Of a DNA stretch of 64,000 nt, positions 1 through 13,560 are shown piece by piece. Made by a program: the position numbers and the translations under genes. The notes under the pieces were generated by a model. It was not told where the DNA came from and searched no databases. It saw nothing but the letters and a program-made list of their open reading frames with translations. Each line of letters begins with the position of its first letter. Within the stretch, counting starts at the first letter, position 1. Source of the stretch: Sipunculus nudus (Eukaryota; Annelida; Sipuncula; Golfingiida; Sipunculidae); the NCBI GenBank assembly GCA_026874595.1, contig CM049306.1, positions 94,665,642 to 94,729,641 on the forward strand, read 5' to 3'.

Positions 1-299
1 CACAGAATCCAGTGAAAAAATAATCATCCCTCCGCAAAGATTAATTAAGTATATTATATTGTAAAATTTAATATGGTACAACTGACATTTTTTAATAAAC
101 CAAACTAAATGAACAGAACTCATCCACAACTACATTGCTAGGAGATGTAGTTACATAAATAAAATCTTCAAACCATCATTTTGAATATCATTTTTTTTTT
201 ACCTCCTAAATCTGTTTAATGTTATCTTAACCTACATCTGCAGCATATGTCCATTTTGATCTGTGTCAGACGGCTCCAGCACTTGCTTCCTGGAGTCAA

Positions 300-560
300 A
301 CAGGCCTAGTGTCTACAGCACCTGTGGGTTTTTTGTGTGTATTCACCCCAAGGCTGGGACATAACCCCCTGGAACTGATATGTGAGTGAGACATGGATGT
401 GGTGCACAGCCTTTCCATTATACTAACTAATCACTCACCCTGGATTGGGCCCACAGTGAATAATCTCACCAATCCTTCACTGAGATTTGAATTCATGATC
501 TCCAAGCTTCGACCACAGTTTCCCATTTGAAATGCAGTTGGTTTAAAAGGCATATGAATA
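300..560. repeat. dispersed repeat family J, copy 1
   Basis: The segment around 355-400 (GGGACATAACCCCCTGGAAC, then GTGAGTGAGACATG) matches the copies at about 976-1130 and 27908-27998, which share the order cataac-accccnn-gtgagtga-acatg. Possibly a SINE or MITE body; class undetermined. Confidence 0.5.
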
Positions 561-969
561 TGGCAAATAAACAAACCATGGCGACTGAATAGTATTAAAT
601 CTAATATGCAGTCAGACAGGTCTGGTGTATGTATCTAATATAAACACCTGTATATATTGCCAGAGCGGGTGATAGAACATCACCATAAACAAACACTGAC
701 CTGCACGTTTCTGTATTGACCATGAACAAGGAGACAGCTTTGAACTGCCAGCCATATTTTCCTGTCAATAGGCTGTCAACCAGCTCTCAAAGAACTTACA
801 GTGTTTCTCTTTGACACTGAAAATTTAGTATTCATATGTACATTTTTTTTAAATAATTTTTGGTAGGTATAATCACCCACATTTTTAACTGCTAGCCAAA
901 CAAAGTATGTACATCTGCTGAATTTCATTTCTGAACGAGGTGACAGAGCGAGTCTTGAGTGTAATTAAC

Positions 970-1130
970 CCTTTTGAGGGGTCATAACACTGGAAACCCC
1001 TAAAAGGCGCACTCTTTTGTGAGTGAAACATGACCAAGAGGCAAAACCTTCCAAGAGCTCAGCGGAGTTCTCATCCTGGGTGGGAGGCAACCATGAATAA
1101 TCTCCTTGTTTGAGATTAAAACTCACTATC
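970..1130. repeat. dispersed repeat family J, copy 2
   Basis: Contains GGGGTCATAACACTGGAAAC and, about 30 bases on, GTGAGTGAAACATGACC, collinear with the other two copies. Its boundaries are not clear. Confidence 0.5.
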
Positions 1131-4100
1131 TTCCATTCCTGTGCTAAACTACAAGACAAACAAAAGTTACAGCTCTTATTCACATGGAGGCCTGGTAGTC
1201 CTGAATTTTCAAATACTTTATAAAATCACGATAAAGGAAAATAAAAATGCACATTAATGCAAGAGTTCTCAGATTCTTGGACCACAAAATGCATAAAAAA
1301 ACAGATTGTAATGCTCTTATGTACAGGATTTCTGTCAGCAGTGGAACATTTGTAAGAACACTGCATAAGATCTGTTAAAATTATATTTACCTTCATGCTT
1401 GCTGATGAAGTCTGTATATATCTTCCTATAAGTAATCCAAGCAAATGGAATGATTTTTGTTCCACAATCACCAGACTTTAAATATATGTTCCTTATAAAA
1501 AACTTCAGAGCATAGACTTGTCAGAACTTGAGCAACCTCTCAATAAATGTATTTTATGACTTCAAATCATGTTCTGTACAAAATTACAAAACAGTTTTCA
1601 CTGCAGGTCAAATGTTTGAGTTCATATGAAAGAGTTCAGTTGAAAAATCAAACCATATATGTAGAAGACTCATGACTTCCCAATATTCACAATCTCTCTG
1701 GCATTTTCAGTGCGAGGTGCAGTTGGTGTCATCAAAATTTGTTGTAAATCCATGTAACACATAAAGCACAAATACACAGAAGAAATCCTCACTTAGATTA
1801 TTGCCGCTACACAAAGAATCATACACATCACACACCTGTTTACCTGGTCACTATGGCAACAGCGAGATTAACCTGACCTGTGGATGCCTTACGATGAATA
1901 ATTTACATACTGCTAAGGAAGGCATACCGGGTGCGTCTTGGCTTTATTTAAGAAACGCACCCTGGGTAAATATACAGCACATGACGGACATGAGAAAATG
2001 TTGGGAGCAAGTTTTTTTTGGTACACAGATTCTCCACATTAGTGAGCACACACTTGGGACACAACAATGAGAAACATCAGTACAGTTATGGCATCAGATA
2101 CTAAGTGAATGTACATGCTGTCCTACAACTGATCAGTCAGCACCAAAGGTACTTTCTTTATTATTATTTATCATTATTATTTTCTTCTTCATTATAACTA
2201 CTATAATTATTATTTCAAGAGTTGGTGTCATATATTTTACAACAGTGATATTAAATTCCAGATGTTTCCAACTGTAGCTACTATACCTGTAGAAATTGTG
2301 TTCTCAGCTTGATCATTAATTACTATTATTATCATTTCATTATGCCTATCATATAATACTTGAACCTGTCTACTTACTCTTTTTAATTAATATATTCATT
2401 ACCATGCAAAATATGAAAGATAAAGTGGATTTAAGTCATTAAATGCAATCATATGTAGTTACCTGGTTCAAATTTATTCATATATATATATATAGATCAT
2501 CTTACCTGATGATCTTGAAAAAGCCAAAATCTAACCCTGGTGTCTTCAGAGTAGATTTAGAATGACTACACCTGGGTAGGGTTCAGGTTTTATTTAACAA
2601 TGAAATACAATTTATGACATTTTCTTCAATGATATGCCTATGTAAATTTGGCATTGCCACTTTAAAATATCTTTCCAGGTAAAAGCTTAATCAGAATGTG
2701 TAGAATGAAACGTCAGTACCAATGCTGGCTGTAGAATTGTAGAATGTCAACAGATTTCTCTTCTCATTTACAACAATAAATACATCCCACTCAATTTTTT
2801 TTACCAAACTGAGATCCAAACTGCACATTGCTTTCAAATATCACCCCATATAAAAAGTAATCTTCTGTGACTTGACAATTACAATGTATGACAATTACAT
2901 TTTTCTGCTGATTGGGTTATAAATTTTATAAATATATATTTTAAAGACCTTTGTAGCCTTGACGATCGCCAGACAAACAGATTACATACATGTTTATCTA
3001 AGAAAGAAGACTGCATCTCTGATACATGACATATTTCTTTTACATTCCTTATTTATTAACTGTGTTAAGCTTTAAAATTCTGGAGTTAAGCAAGTGCAGG
3101 CATGCCAAAGGTAAATGACCTAAAAAAAAAAGAGAAAGAGTTCCAGAAAAAAAGAGTAGACTTCTTTGAAATAAAGAGCGATAAAAAAAAGAGAAAAAAA
3201 ATAGCATCAATTCCCCCATTTTTTATCACAGAGAGGATAAAGCTGTGCTTTGCATGTACCATAGTTGTGGATATTTATTAATGTATATCATTTCCAAAGT
3301 CAGAAACATACTTTGTGCACATCCTCCTGCATGAAGATAAGTGCATTTTCCACATGTTGTGGCACATTCTGTACATTTTCACACAAAACTTTGTGAAATG
3401 TCCCATTCTTGTTCTAAATGGACTTTTAAAAGAAGGAGAGAAACCGTATATATCAGAATTCTTTCATAAAAAGGGATATTAACGATGCTGCTGAAAAAAA
3501 AGTGAAAAAAGAGTAATTAGCGTCATTTTCAGGAAATCCTAAAAAAAACTCTTTTAAAGAAGAGCGATTTGGCAGACCTGAAGTGCAAAAGAGCTAGGTT
3601 TTTTTAATATATGAAAATATCATTGAACCAAAATGTAAAAGCCAAAAATGAAACTAGTTGGTCTGCTATTTGAGAAATGGGCTTTTAACAACTACGACCT
3701 GCAAGCAGAATTATGTCAAGTGGTCAACATTCCAAGTTTAATTATGTTCTCAAGTGTTCTTTGGTAAGGCACAGGGCCATACAATACATACAAATCATAA
3801 CGTTTTTTAACAAAGACTTGCTTGTTTACTTGTATAACAAAGCAGTGTAATATTTTGCCCAATCATTTCAGACATAGGACCACACTAGAAGATCTACTAA
3901 CATCAAACTGTCACAATAAACCCAGACTGCTTGTTTGCTGAATGGAGCTGAAATGGCAATTAGGTAGATTTCGTGGACATAGATGGCTCTCTCTCCAGCC
4001 ATGCATGCACCAAGATGACACAAACCCAAACCACACACACAGTTAATATCCCAGCCCTCATAAAAGCAAACCCTTTGGTTGGTCATTCAGCAAATATCAA

Positions 4101-7100
4101 ACCTTTGGACATGACAGGCCAGTTTACAGAGCCTTCTCACTCAAGCACTGCCCCCATAGTGACCGCACAATGCCAGCGTACCCAAACAGCCTGAACTTCC
4201 CTCATGTTGCAAAGGTTGAATATTCTATTATTCAAAAGTAGCCACTGCTTTCTATATTAACAACTTATGTTATTTAAATGCTCATAAACAGCATTACATA
4301 ATGTCTGCAACCATGGTAACTGGCTTTGGTTGTTTGTTATCATTATCCTATAAAAGGATATCTGCCTGGAGGCTGATAGAGAAACGTAAAAGAAACCATA
4401 TTCAGATTGATGTAACTGGGAGGCATTTAGATATTTGACATTACGACTACCACTGTAAATTGAATAACAGCAAACTCTTGTAAGAGCAGCAATATCATAT
4501 ATAGATTGGCACTGGAGGCTGTCTATCAATAGCTTTTTCCCAAGGTCAGTATATTTTGGTGGTATATATTGTTGCACTGGTAACACTAACAGGGACAGAC
4601 AACATAGCCACAGTGTTAATCAAATGGTAACCATGGTTTCATAAATAAAGATGTCTCATTAATCTTGTGAAAAAAGAAGCATGAGGTATCATGATGAAAA
4701 ATTCTTAAAATGCAGACACATATATCAATTAAACATAATGAAACAGTTAAAACAGAAAGAAACATATGCATGTTCTCATGCTAACAGTCTATATTACTGT
4801 TTAATATTTGCATTTAATTACTCATTACTATGTCTGCTCCCTCACAGTTCAAATCATAGTGTAGACTGGCTGGTACTACAAGATTTGCTGTTTGAATAAA
4901 AAGATACATAGTAATAGATAATGATCATGGATAATAATCTCTGGTTATAAGTAAACATAATATAGAAAATCATGTAGCTGCTGTGTTTACTTATGCTGAC
5001 ACCAACTTGGTTATTACAATGGTTACTTCTAAATATACTTCTCCAGTCATTAATGAACTGTAGGAGTTTATGTGTATCCTCAGACCAAGTTATGATGACT
5101 AACTTATCACAGTTACTTTCATATTAATTTCATGAATTATCTCATTACTGTGCAAGTGGTCATAACTTCATCAATAAACATCTTCACATGTTACTGCAGA
5201 ATCTGCAGATGATGTGTCAAATATGCAACACTGTTTCTATCACTAATTGTGCATAGCTGTCTACATTGTGCATAAATCAATTGTCCTACTGGTGACCCAC
5301 AGGTAATGATGCTCAGCTGTTTGTTTGACAAAAGGCTAAACTAGACTGATTCTCAGCAGAGTGCAAACCTCTACTAATGCCAAACAATCCTACCAGATTG
5401 ACCCTTTATCTTTATAATAATTCATATTAAGGTTTCATTTATCTAAACACCATAGTTAAAAAATAGTTATCCAAAACCAAAAACTGAGAACAAAAAAACT
5501 GATCTTTATCCGAAAAAAATGAAAGGTGTTCTAATTCCGGAAGCTAATATACAGAGGTGATGTTTATTTCCTAGATTTTATTGTGTTTCACATGATACCT
5601 TGATTAAATTGATGCAAAACTTAATATTCATACTACTGCTAACATTTATTTTGGGCTAGCATAAAATTCTGTAAAACAGCTCTCTACTGTACATACTTTC
5701 ACAAAAATTTGTATCTTATATATTTATTATTGCTTCTATGCAGATTGCCAACAATAACATAAAAATCCTCATTCATAAAAAGGTCTACGTAAAGGAATGT
5801 TGATGGCTTTACATGTCCTTTAATTTAAAAACAACAGTAACATAACTCATATAACATCAGTCTTGGCATGGGACAATCACAAAGTATTAAAATGTGTATG
5901 TATCTGGAAGAATACCTGAGAATATCATATAAATATATCTATCTGATACATCATAAAATGGTGTTTCCAAAAAATGGGACTGTAATAGTCTGTATGTCCA
6001 AGTCTCTGTGTTATACAACATTTAAGTTCCTGCATTTATAAATTGCTTCTCTTGAAGACAAACATGTTCAAATTACTTTATATTCCTTGATAAACATCTA
6101 AATTAATATCTTTGATGGATAAACTTTCATGAAATGAAAGTTCTGTATAAGGGTTATACCTTCCTTTTATATGCATTACCTTACATTTATATATCACCAT
6201 TTACAGTTAGCTTAACAGATTTACCAAGGGAAACAGAAGGATTTATAATTTTAGAATAAAACAGGGATTCAAGATACCTTATCAAATGCATGTAATGTTT
6301 AGAAAAGTGTGCAAAGCAAGGATGATTTTAGAAGATTTACCACATTTTTAATTTTTATTTTAATTATTAATTTAGGATTACTTGGTCAGTATGAACTATA
6401 ACATATGCATAAAAAATAAGTTTTTTAATATTACAGACTTTACAATGTAGTTGCTGTGGTAACAGTAAATATTCATGAATTCCTTCATGCACGGTGATGA
6501 ATATTCATGAAAACTATAAAGTGACCTACCAGTACCACAGCTTCCTGTTCTCTACTGCACCTAGTGACACCAGTTTGATCAGTACATATACTGCATGTTA
6601 TACACCAAAATCAGCAGCTCTGCTGGCTAACTGTTGATACCACTGAGTAATGATGTATAACATAGCAGATTAATACAATGTTGTGAGAGACCTGCAACTA
6701 CATGCTCTAAGATAATCCCATCTCACTAGGTCTGCTAATGAGCCATCTATTGAAGCAGCCACATTACTCTCTTGAGAACAATATATACCTGTAACATGAT
6801 AAAATCCAGACCGGTCCAAAATAAAAGAATAGTAACGTTCAATTACATGTACTTATACGGCTATGCTTCCTTCTGTTACAATTACCTGTAAACAAGATTT
6901 AAATAAACATGTACATGTGTGATATTAGAATCAATAAAATGAGAAATCATGGTCACAGTTAACATAACACAAAAAGGCAAAAAATTTCTATTTTAAATAC
7001 TGGTCTCAAGAACACCTACACAGAAATTACCTATTACTATGAATTTTTCATGCTTTGATAAAACATATGGACTGTTTATTGGCTGTATATTTATAATTAT

Positions 7101-8769
7101 GAATTATTTATTATGAATATAACATATTAATAATGAATTTTTTTTCCACTGACATGTGTCAATTTTTTTATAACCAAGACAGAACTGAACTCAATCTGGT
7201 GGTAAACTTTGATCAAATTTAATAAAATAAGAAATGAAATTCACAAAAAATGAAACATTAGACCACTGTTCTCTTACCAGAATTCAAATCATGGCCTCTT
7301 TAGATTCCTTGCTTTTAAAAGGAAATTATAAACCTTAAAAAGTTATCTGAACCAGGATGTGATCAAGTGCTGAGGAAGCACTGAAAATGGTTCCTTTTTG
7401 TCAACCTTATAAAGTCACATTCATTTTCATATCTGTTATGCTTAGAATGAGTCACACAAACAATTAAAGACAACCAATGGGAATGAAACAACATAATCAT
7501 GTAGTAACATACATGACAACATGCTGAAAGTTTGACCTCAACTTGACACTGATAAGTATACCAGGATTACTGTTGCTAGGTTGACCTATTGTTGTAATTG
7601 GCGGGTAAGAGTATTTTATAACATGTATGGAAATAAGCTTTCTACAGGGAGGTAAGATTCTCTTTAACATTTAAGAGTCATTCCCAGTGGTCGACCTAAA
7701 TAGTTGTAAATAGTTGACCTCAGCTAATGCAGTCAGTACTGTATAGGAATGATTTAATGTTTAACTCGAAAAAAAAATATATATATATATATGATAAAAA
7801 ATATATATATATATATATGATCAACTGGCTCACAGTAATTTAAGTATGATAATATATAAAATATTTAAAATGATCAAATGCTATGATTTGAACCAAAAAA
7901 AAATTATCTGATAATTAATTCATCCAAATAATTATATTTAATGTTTAGAATAAATCTAAAATCTGTTGAGGCGAATGATTCCATTTCCATCAATAAAATA
8001 AAGAATGGCTGACTGTGTTAGCATAAGAGGCCAAAGCTAATTTAATACAATTGTAAAAGGTTTATCTGAAATGTGCTAAAACCCAACAACAGGTACATAA
8101 TTATAGGGTGCTATAAAATATATGTGTTTATATTATTCTTAAATATCCACTTAAATTCACAAGGAGTCCTACTGCCTTACCCTTCAATAATACAATTAAT
8201 AAGCAAGCTCAAACAACCCATAACGTTGTTTACAGTTTTTTAGAACAAATCTGTCATCTGGTCCAGTTCTCAAGGTAATTTATAGTAATATTCTTCAGTG
8301 GATATTTAAGCAAGACATTATATCCTGAAACTATCTCCTATATTCATTTTTAAGTAATAGCTGAAGGATTTCTCCTGGCTAAATATAGACCAGTCATATA
8401 ACTGAACCAGCATATACAAGAAACATCTGGCATAAAAGTGAGCTTTATTAAAATACCATAACTGGTGTGATGATAATAAATTTGCTTTATCTTTCCATAA
8501 ATGAAATCTTTATTAAGTTCTTAGTGACACTTTCTTTCCCAGTATTTTTTTAATAAATTTCTATCATCGAATTAATTGCCTTAAAAGACAAATAAATTAA
8601 AATTATAATTTATTGGGAATGGATAGACAAACCACACACTGCCCATACAACTGTATTATATATATAGTCATCAAGTATAATAAATTCATCATTAACTATT
8701 TACAGCAACATAAATGCTTTCTAATTGTCATTTAATTCTCCGATATATTACTGCTACCTGGCCCATTTA

Positions 8770-9260
8770 TTTCAGAAAATTAATCGTAATAGGTGCTAAT
8801 TACGAGGAGTGACCAACAGCGAAAGCCGGGGGCCCGTAACAAGATACCAGCTCCACGCTTCATGCCATGGTTTATTTACCCACCGAGAAAAAAGATAACA
8901 TTATAAACAGATAAGATAACACCAGTCAAGTAGCGAGGCCGACCTATCGCTCATGACAGAACACTCACTAATCTCAGCTACATTTAAGTGCTCTCGAGAT
9001 AAGATGTCACTTACCGTTATCAGCTGTGAATGTAAGTTAGAGGTGTTCGCCTTTGACCGCCATGAATGTTTGCCTCCAGATTGTCAACGTCGTTGGGGAG
9101 ACGAGGTCATGTGACCGCCCATGTGACGGGAAGCGAGCAGGTGCTCGCGGCATTCATTACACTTTTTTCACGAATGTCACATACATGGTCACATAACCCT
9201 TACTAGTCTTCCAGGAAGCATGTGACTACCGAACTACGTGAATGTTACTATATACTAAAA
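8770..9260. promoter_or_regulatory. CpG-richer candidate promoter / 5' exon block
   Basis: Base composition shifts sharply from the AT-rich surroundings, with CpG dinucleotides clustered at 8800-9140. On the minus strand ATAACG/GTAAGTG (exon end at 9015) is a good donor, and on the plus strand GAAT/GTAAGT near 9030 is another, so transcription in either direction is possible. E-box-like sites cluster: GGTCATGTGACC at 9106-9117, CATGTGAC just after, and GCATGTGAC near 9218. No long open frame is seen, so any exon here would be mainly 5' UTR. It could be the promoter of the SH2-WW gene (14 kb downstream) or of a minus-strand neighbour. Confidence 0.35.
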
Positions 9261-11700
9261 ACTGACCGTCTCAAGAGCGCCTGGACGACTTTTAACGTCT
9301 CAAATATACAAATATATTTTTTATCTTTTGGTTGTCAAATACTTAGTTTAGTTACTCATTAATGAAATTGTTTCATACACTGGGTAAATATTTTACAAAC
9401 TGATAATTTTGTATACACAGTTTTAGCTGGAAATCCTTTTCAGCCAGGGAAGTGCATTATTATAAGACCAACCAGCGTTCCCCGACTAGTGCGCTTTATT
9501 GATATATGCACATATACATTCTTTTTGTTCGTTAATTAATAGCCCCCAGAAAGTTTTAAGCTTTTGAAGGCAACATGTGATCAGCTAATGTCAATTTTTT
9601 TAGTAACAAAATGAAAAGTTATCAGGTTAGATACAACAGCAAAAGCATCCAAAATATGTTACAAAATAAATTGACAAAAGACATGCATTCCAACGATTAT
9701 CGAAAAAATAAACTGTAAACTCTTATAAAATATAATCAAACACTTCAAATAATAACATACACACGTTCATACAGCCAAGGATGAAAACAAAGTTCCGAGA
9801 ATAATCTTGAAACTCTCCAAAATTTAGTATACATCCACAAAACTTTGTTTCCATAGTTAGCTGGCACACATCTATCTGAACCAGGAAGCTGTAAAAAAGA
9901 TTGTCACGGCAGACGAGTTTCGTAGATAGCTGGTTTGACATAAACAGGTATATTTTATCACTCTATGACCACATCACTATTTGTTCTTGAGTTATCTGTT
10001 CAAAGCTGACTTTCCACTACCACCGTTCAACTGCAGTGACTTTGGTGCGGGGGGGGGGGGGGGGCGGGGGGGGGGGGGAGATGGAGACTATGCACACCAC
10101 TCAATGCCCTTGTTTTAACACTACACACCACTCAATGCCCTTGTTACCAGTGTTAACAGGTTTTAGGGAGTGAATCTAGAATTCAGGCTGCTGTTGTACT
10201 TGTAGTAAATGAAAAAAATATGTCCGTTTCGTCACCAAAGGAAAATGGTGATGCAGTGACTGTCGGGAGACGTCAGGTAGGACATGGCCTATTAATCTCA
10301 TATTCTTATAATCTGCAATAGAAATGCATAGGGAATGACAGAAGAAAAGAATATTGAATGACAGAAGATTGAATTATGGCCAGGGATGTTTGTTACTCCA
10401 TGCAAAAAATTTTTACACTCTGCAAACGTTCTTTAAAAAGTTCTTTTAGCTACTTTGTTTCTCTGTGTGTAGTCATGGACGTACATTTTAATTAACTAAT
10501 ACTTGAATTACACCTGCGTGTGAAAAATGGGACATAAGGAAAAGGGCTGCTGTGAAGGACTCATTTAAGGTCACAGAGCAGCACAGTGACATAAATACTG
10601 TGGTTGTATTCTTATTTGCAGTGGTTTCAAATTTGCGATATTCACGGTTACTCTCTGACCACGAAATTGTAACTAAGCAGTTTTGAATGCATATATACCA
10701 GGCCATGATCGTTAATTTCAGAGGCTGCCAATAGTTGGCGACAGATTAATTTTCAGCTACGTAGTGATGTCCATCGAGCCTGATGCATTTCCTTTAAGTG
10801 ATTCAGGGAGAATTACAGGGCACATTTAAAATAATATCTGTTGGCTTAAAGATACAAAAATCATGACCCTTCGCAGGGATGTTCCGACCTGGTGGGCATG
10901 CTTGACGGTTTTTCCTGCTGCCCCAGGCACATGACTAGAGTCTTGAAAATGTCAATGCCCACCGGGCAGTAATATTTAAAAATTACATGTGTGTGTGCTA
11001 TGCCAGATGACATCCAATGCTGCTTTAAATGAATATTGAGTAGAAGGTACTCTTTCACATTATGTCGTATTTAGTTATTATTAATGAATAAAATTTGTCA
11101 CTAAATTAGTGAAAGTAGCCGCTCAGGTAGCGCCACCTTGTAACTGTATAAATGACTAATTCTGTCACTACTGAATTCATGACGTGCCAAACGATGTTAG
11201 AATGGCTAGTGATGACATGAATTTTGAATATATTTGAAAGGTCACGGTTCATTTTTGGGCCAAATTGCCGTAGTACAGTGGAATATGAGTTTTGAATGAG
11301 CCCTGAACTAATTACAGCTAGTGGAGTCAATGCTTCCCTCCCGTGTCGGCTCAGCCGTCCATGACTGTTCGAACATGTGATATCCAGACAGAGAAATAAT
11401 ATAGATAATTGTGAAATCAGCTGTTTATGAAATAATTTGGGATTACAGTTTAAAGTTTCATATTTGATACTAAATATACTACTAGACTACTGATGGAGAG
11501 CAAAAAGGAACCCTGTGAAACTGTTAAAAATACAAAAACCGCGAAAATTCAGACCGGCCGATATAAAGGCAACCACAATAGCCCTGAATATCATGGTGGC
11601 CATGCTACACAGTGTTTGTATTTACACTTGTAATCCACTCCTTGCATGGTGTATCCTGAGCCGTTAATGGAAAGAATCAACAACCAAACTAGACGACCAT
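9261..11700. other. noncoding DNA, little structure
   Basis: Contains an interrupted G tract (10049-10078) and, beside it, a 22-nt motif ACACCACTCAATGCCCTTGTT repeated twice about 38 nt apart (10090-10150). A segment at 10172-10195 is the reverse complement of DNA near 19160 (CAGCAGCCTGAATTCTAGA), indicating a shared repeat. No gene recognised. Confidence 0.5.
10049..10078 (+). repeat. poly-G tract, one C interruption
   Basis: Thirty bases, all G except C at 10065. Confidence 0.95.
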
Positions 11701-11899
11701 AGGTCGAACACTTGCCGGAAATTGAAATGATAGACAGACGGACAGATAGAACATACTGTCGGTTTTCTATCAATGGAATGATTCTCAGGGCCATTGCTGA
11801 GAAGTTGTGCCCTGCAGAATGACATATCAGACAAAAGAACAAGCAGGCAGACAAAGCTGACAACAAATGACAAACATGTAGACAGACATACTGTTATAA

Positions 11900-12990
11900 T
11901 TTATGTAATTGCGGTTTGTAGTTTTGGAGGTATGGCAAAATAATATTTTATTGGGATGTTCAACTGCAGCGCCCTCTAGCGGACATATCCTGAAGACGAC
12001 AGATATTAGTGTATGACGTAAGATGTCTCAGTTTTAAAAGGATTCCTCCAAATCTATGGCCTTTTGAATGCCAAATGAGAGATACAAGGACCAGCAAGCA
12101 GGTGAATTTGAGGAAAACTGACACACAGACAGACATACTGACCGGTTGACTTACTCAGGTAATTAAGAAGAACCAGAGGAAGAAAATAAGCCATAGTTTC
12201 TGTAATTGAGGTTTATAGTTATGGAAATATGGCTAAAAAATGATATATAGGTTAGGGTCGAGTGCAGCACCCCCTAGCGGCCATATCTGGAAAATGAAAA
12301 ATACGTTTCAAGATATTAGTGTAAAACATAATATGTACTAGATCCAAAAGGATTCTTTCAAAACTGTGGCCTGTAGAATGCTATATGTGAGATACAAGAA
12401 CCAGCAAGCAGGCGCATTTGAGGACCACTGACAAATAGACAGACATACTGACAAAGTGACACAAAATTTAGACCAGATGACTTTCCCAAGTTATTCAGAT
12501 ATGGCCAAAGAATGATATGTTGGGGAGGGTCGTGTGCAGTGCCCCCTTGTAGCCATATCTGGAAAATGAAAAATCTGTTTCGAGATATTACTGTAAGGCA
12601 TAAGATGTAATAGTTTCAAAAGGATTCTTTCAAAACTGTGTCCTGTAGAATGCTATAAGTGAGACGCAAGAGCAAGCAGGTGAATTTGAGGACAACTGAC
12701 TAACAGACAGACACACTGACAAAGTGACACAAGATTGTAAGAAGATGACTAAACCAGATTATGGAGAAGACTCAGAGGAAGAAAATAAGCTATAGTTTAT
12801 GTAACTGAGGCTTATAATTTTGGAAATATGGCCAATCATGATATGTTGAGGAGGTGTGCATTCAGCGCCCCCTAACGGCTGTATTAAAAAAATGAAAAAA
12901 ACAATTTCGAGATACTTGTGTAGGACTTAAGATATGTCAGTTTCAAAAAGATTACTGCAACACTGTGGCCTCCAGGGCAAGATGAATGAA
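11900..12990 (+). repeat. four tandem units with CTCF-like cores
   Basis: CAGCGCCCTCTAGCGG at 11967-11982, CAGCACCCCCTAGCGG at 12265-12280, a decayed copy at 12537-12554 and CAGCGCCCCCTAACGG at 12863-12878 mark successive units. The flanks (AAAAGGATTCnTnCAAA, GCAAGCAGG, GACAGACA) are collinear between units. Confidence 0.75.
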
Positions 12991-13429
12991 ATCTCGAAAT
13001 ATCGCTTTGATGAGATATCATATGAGATATTGCCAGACTTGTTATGCAACCTTTTAGTACTTATTGAATGTTACCTAATGCCAAAAACATTAGACCTCTG
13101 TAGCTTTAAAACTGACAAAGTTAGAAAAATAAGACCACTAATTTTCAAATATTAGCACTTTTCCCTGAAAATACGTTACCATGGTTACTGCAACTTGAGT
13201 CAGCTACACACCAGAAGACAGGCTTTGGAATGACGATTAAAATGAGCTACTGTTCAAGTAGATACAACTAATAGTCACACAGATATGAAGAAAAAACAGT
13301 TTAGTATACTTTTGATGACCTTGACCTTGACATTTGACCTTTATTATGCTCCTGTCATTGTAAATTTTACATCAACTATGTAAGTTTCAAAGCGATTGCT
13401 GCAAAATTGCGACCTGTAGAGAGGGAACA

Positions 13430-13560
13430 GACAGACAAACGGACAACCGCGACTGACCAAGCAGCTTGCCGAAATTGGAGATTTCCGGCAAGCAACAAAC
13501 AGACATCCGCGACTGACCAACCAGCTTGCTGAAATCAGGGATTTCTGGCAAGCAGCAAGC
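13430..13560. repeat. two direct copies of a 60-bp hairpin unit
   Basis: Each copy reads CCGCGACTGACCAA(G/C)CAGCTTGC(C/T)GAAAT, a short loop, then ATTTC(C/T)GGCAAGCA. The arms CTTGCCGAAAT and ATTTCCGGCAAG pair. Two copies in tandem end the repeat block. Confidence 0.7.

Larger units (their letters stand above)
1..8770. other. AT-rich noncoding DNA
   Basis: No convincing exon on either strand; the open frames are short and lack domain similarity or splice context. It contains two copies of a dispersed repeat (entered separately), a short hairpin at 1928-1963 (GGGTGCGT / AACGCACCC), a duplicated AT microsatellite at 7770-7820 and a POU-like palindrome near 6500. It may be an intron or an intergenic region. 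Confidence 0.6.
11700..13560. mobile_element. repeat block with four-unit tandem core (unclassified non-autonomous element)
   Basis: Starts near ACTTGCCGGAAATTGAAATG (11710) and ends with a duplicated hairpin of the same theme (CTTGCC..AAAT / ATTTC.GGCAAG). Between them a unit of about 270-325 bp is repeated four times (11900-12990): CAGACAGACATACTGAC, then GAAGAAAATAAGC, then a CAGCGCCCCCTAGCGG core. A GACCTTGACCTTGAC stretch sits at 13316-13330. Shared ends plus tandem core suggest a mobile element; its class is not established. Confidence 0.55.

Noticed and set aside
4257-4586. 109-codon minus-strand frame
   Set aside because: No recognisable domain or conserved motif and no flanking exon support.
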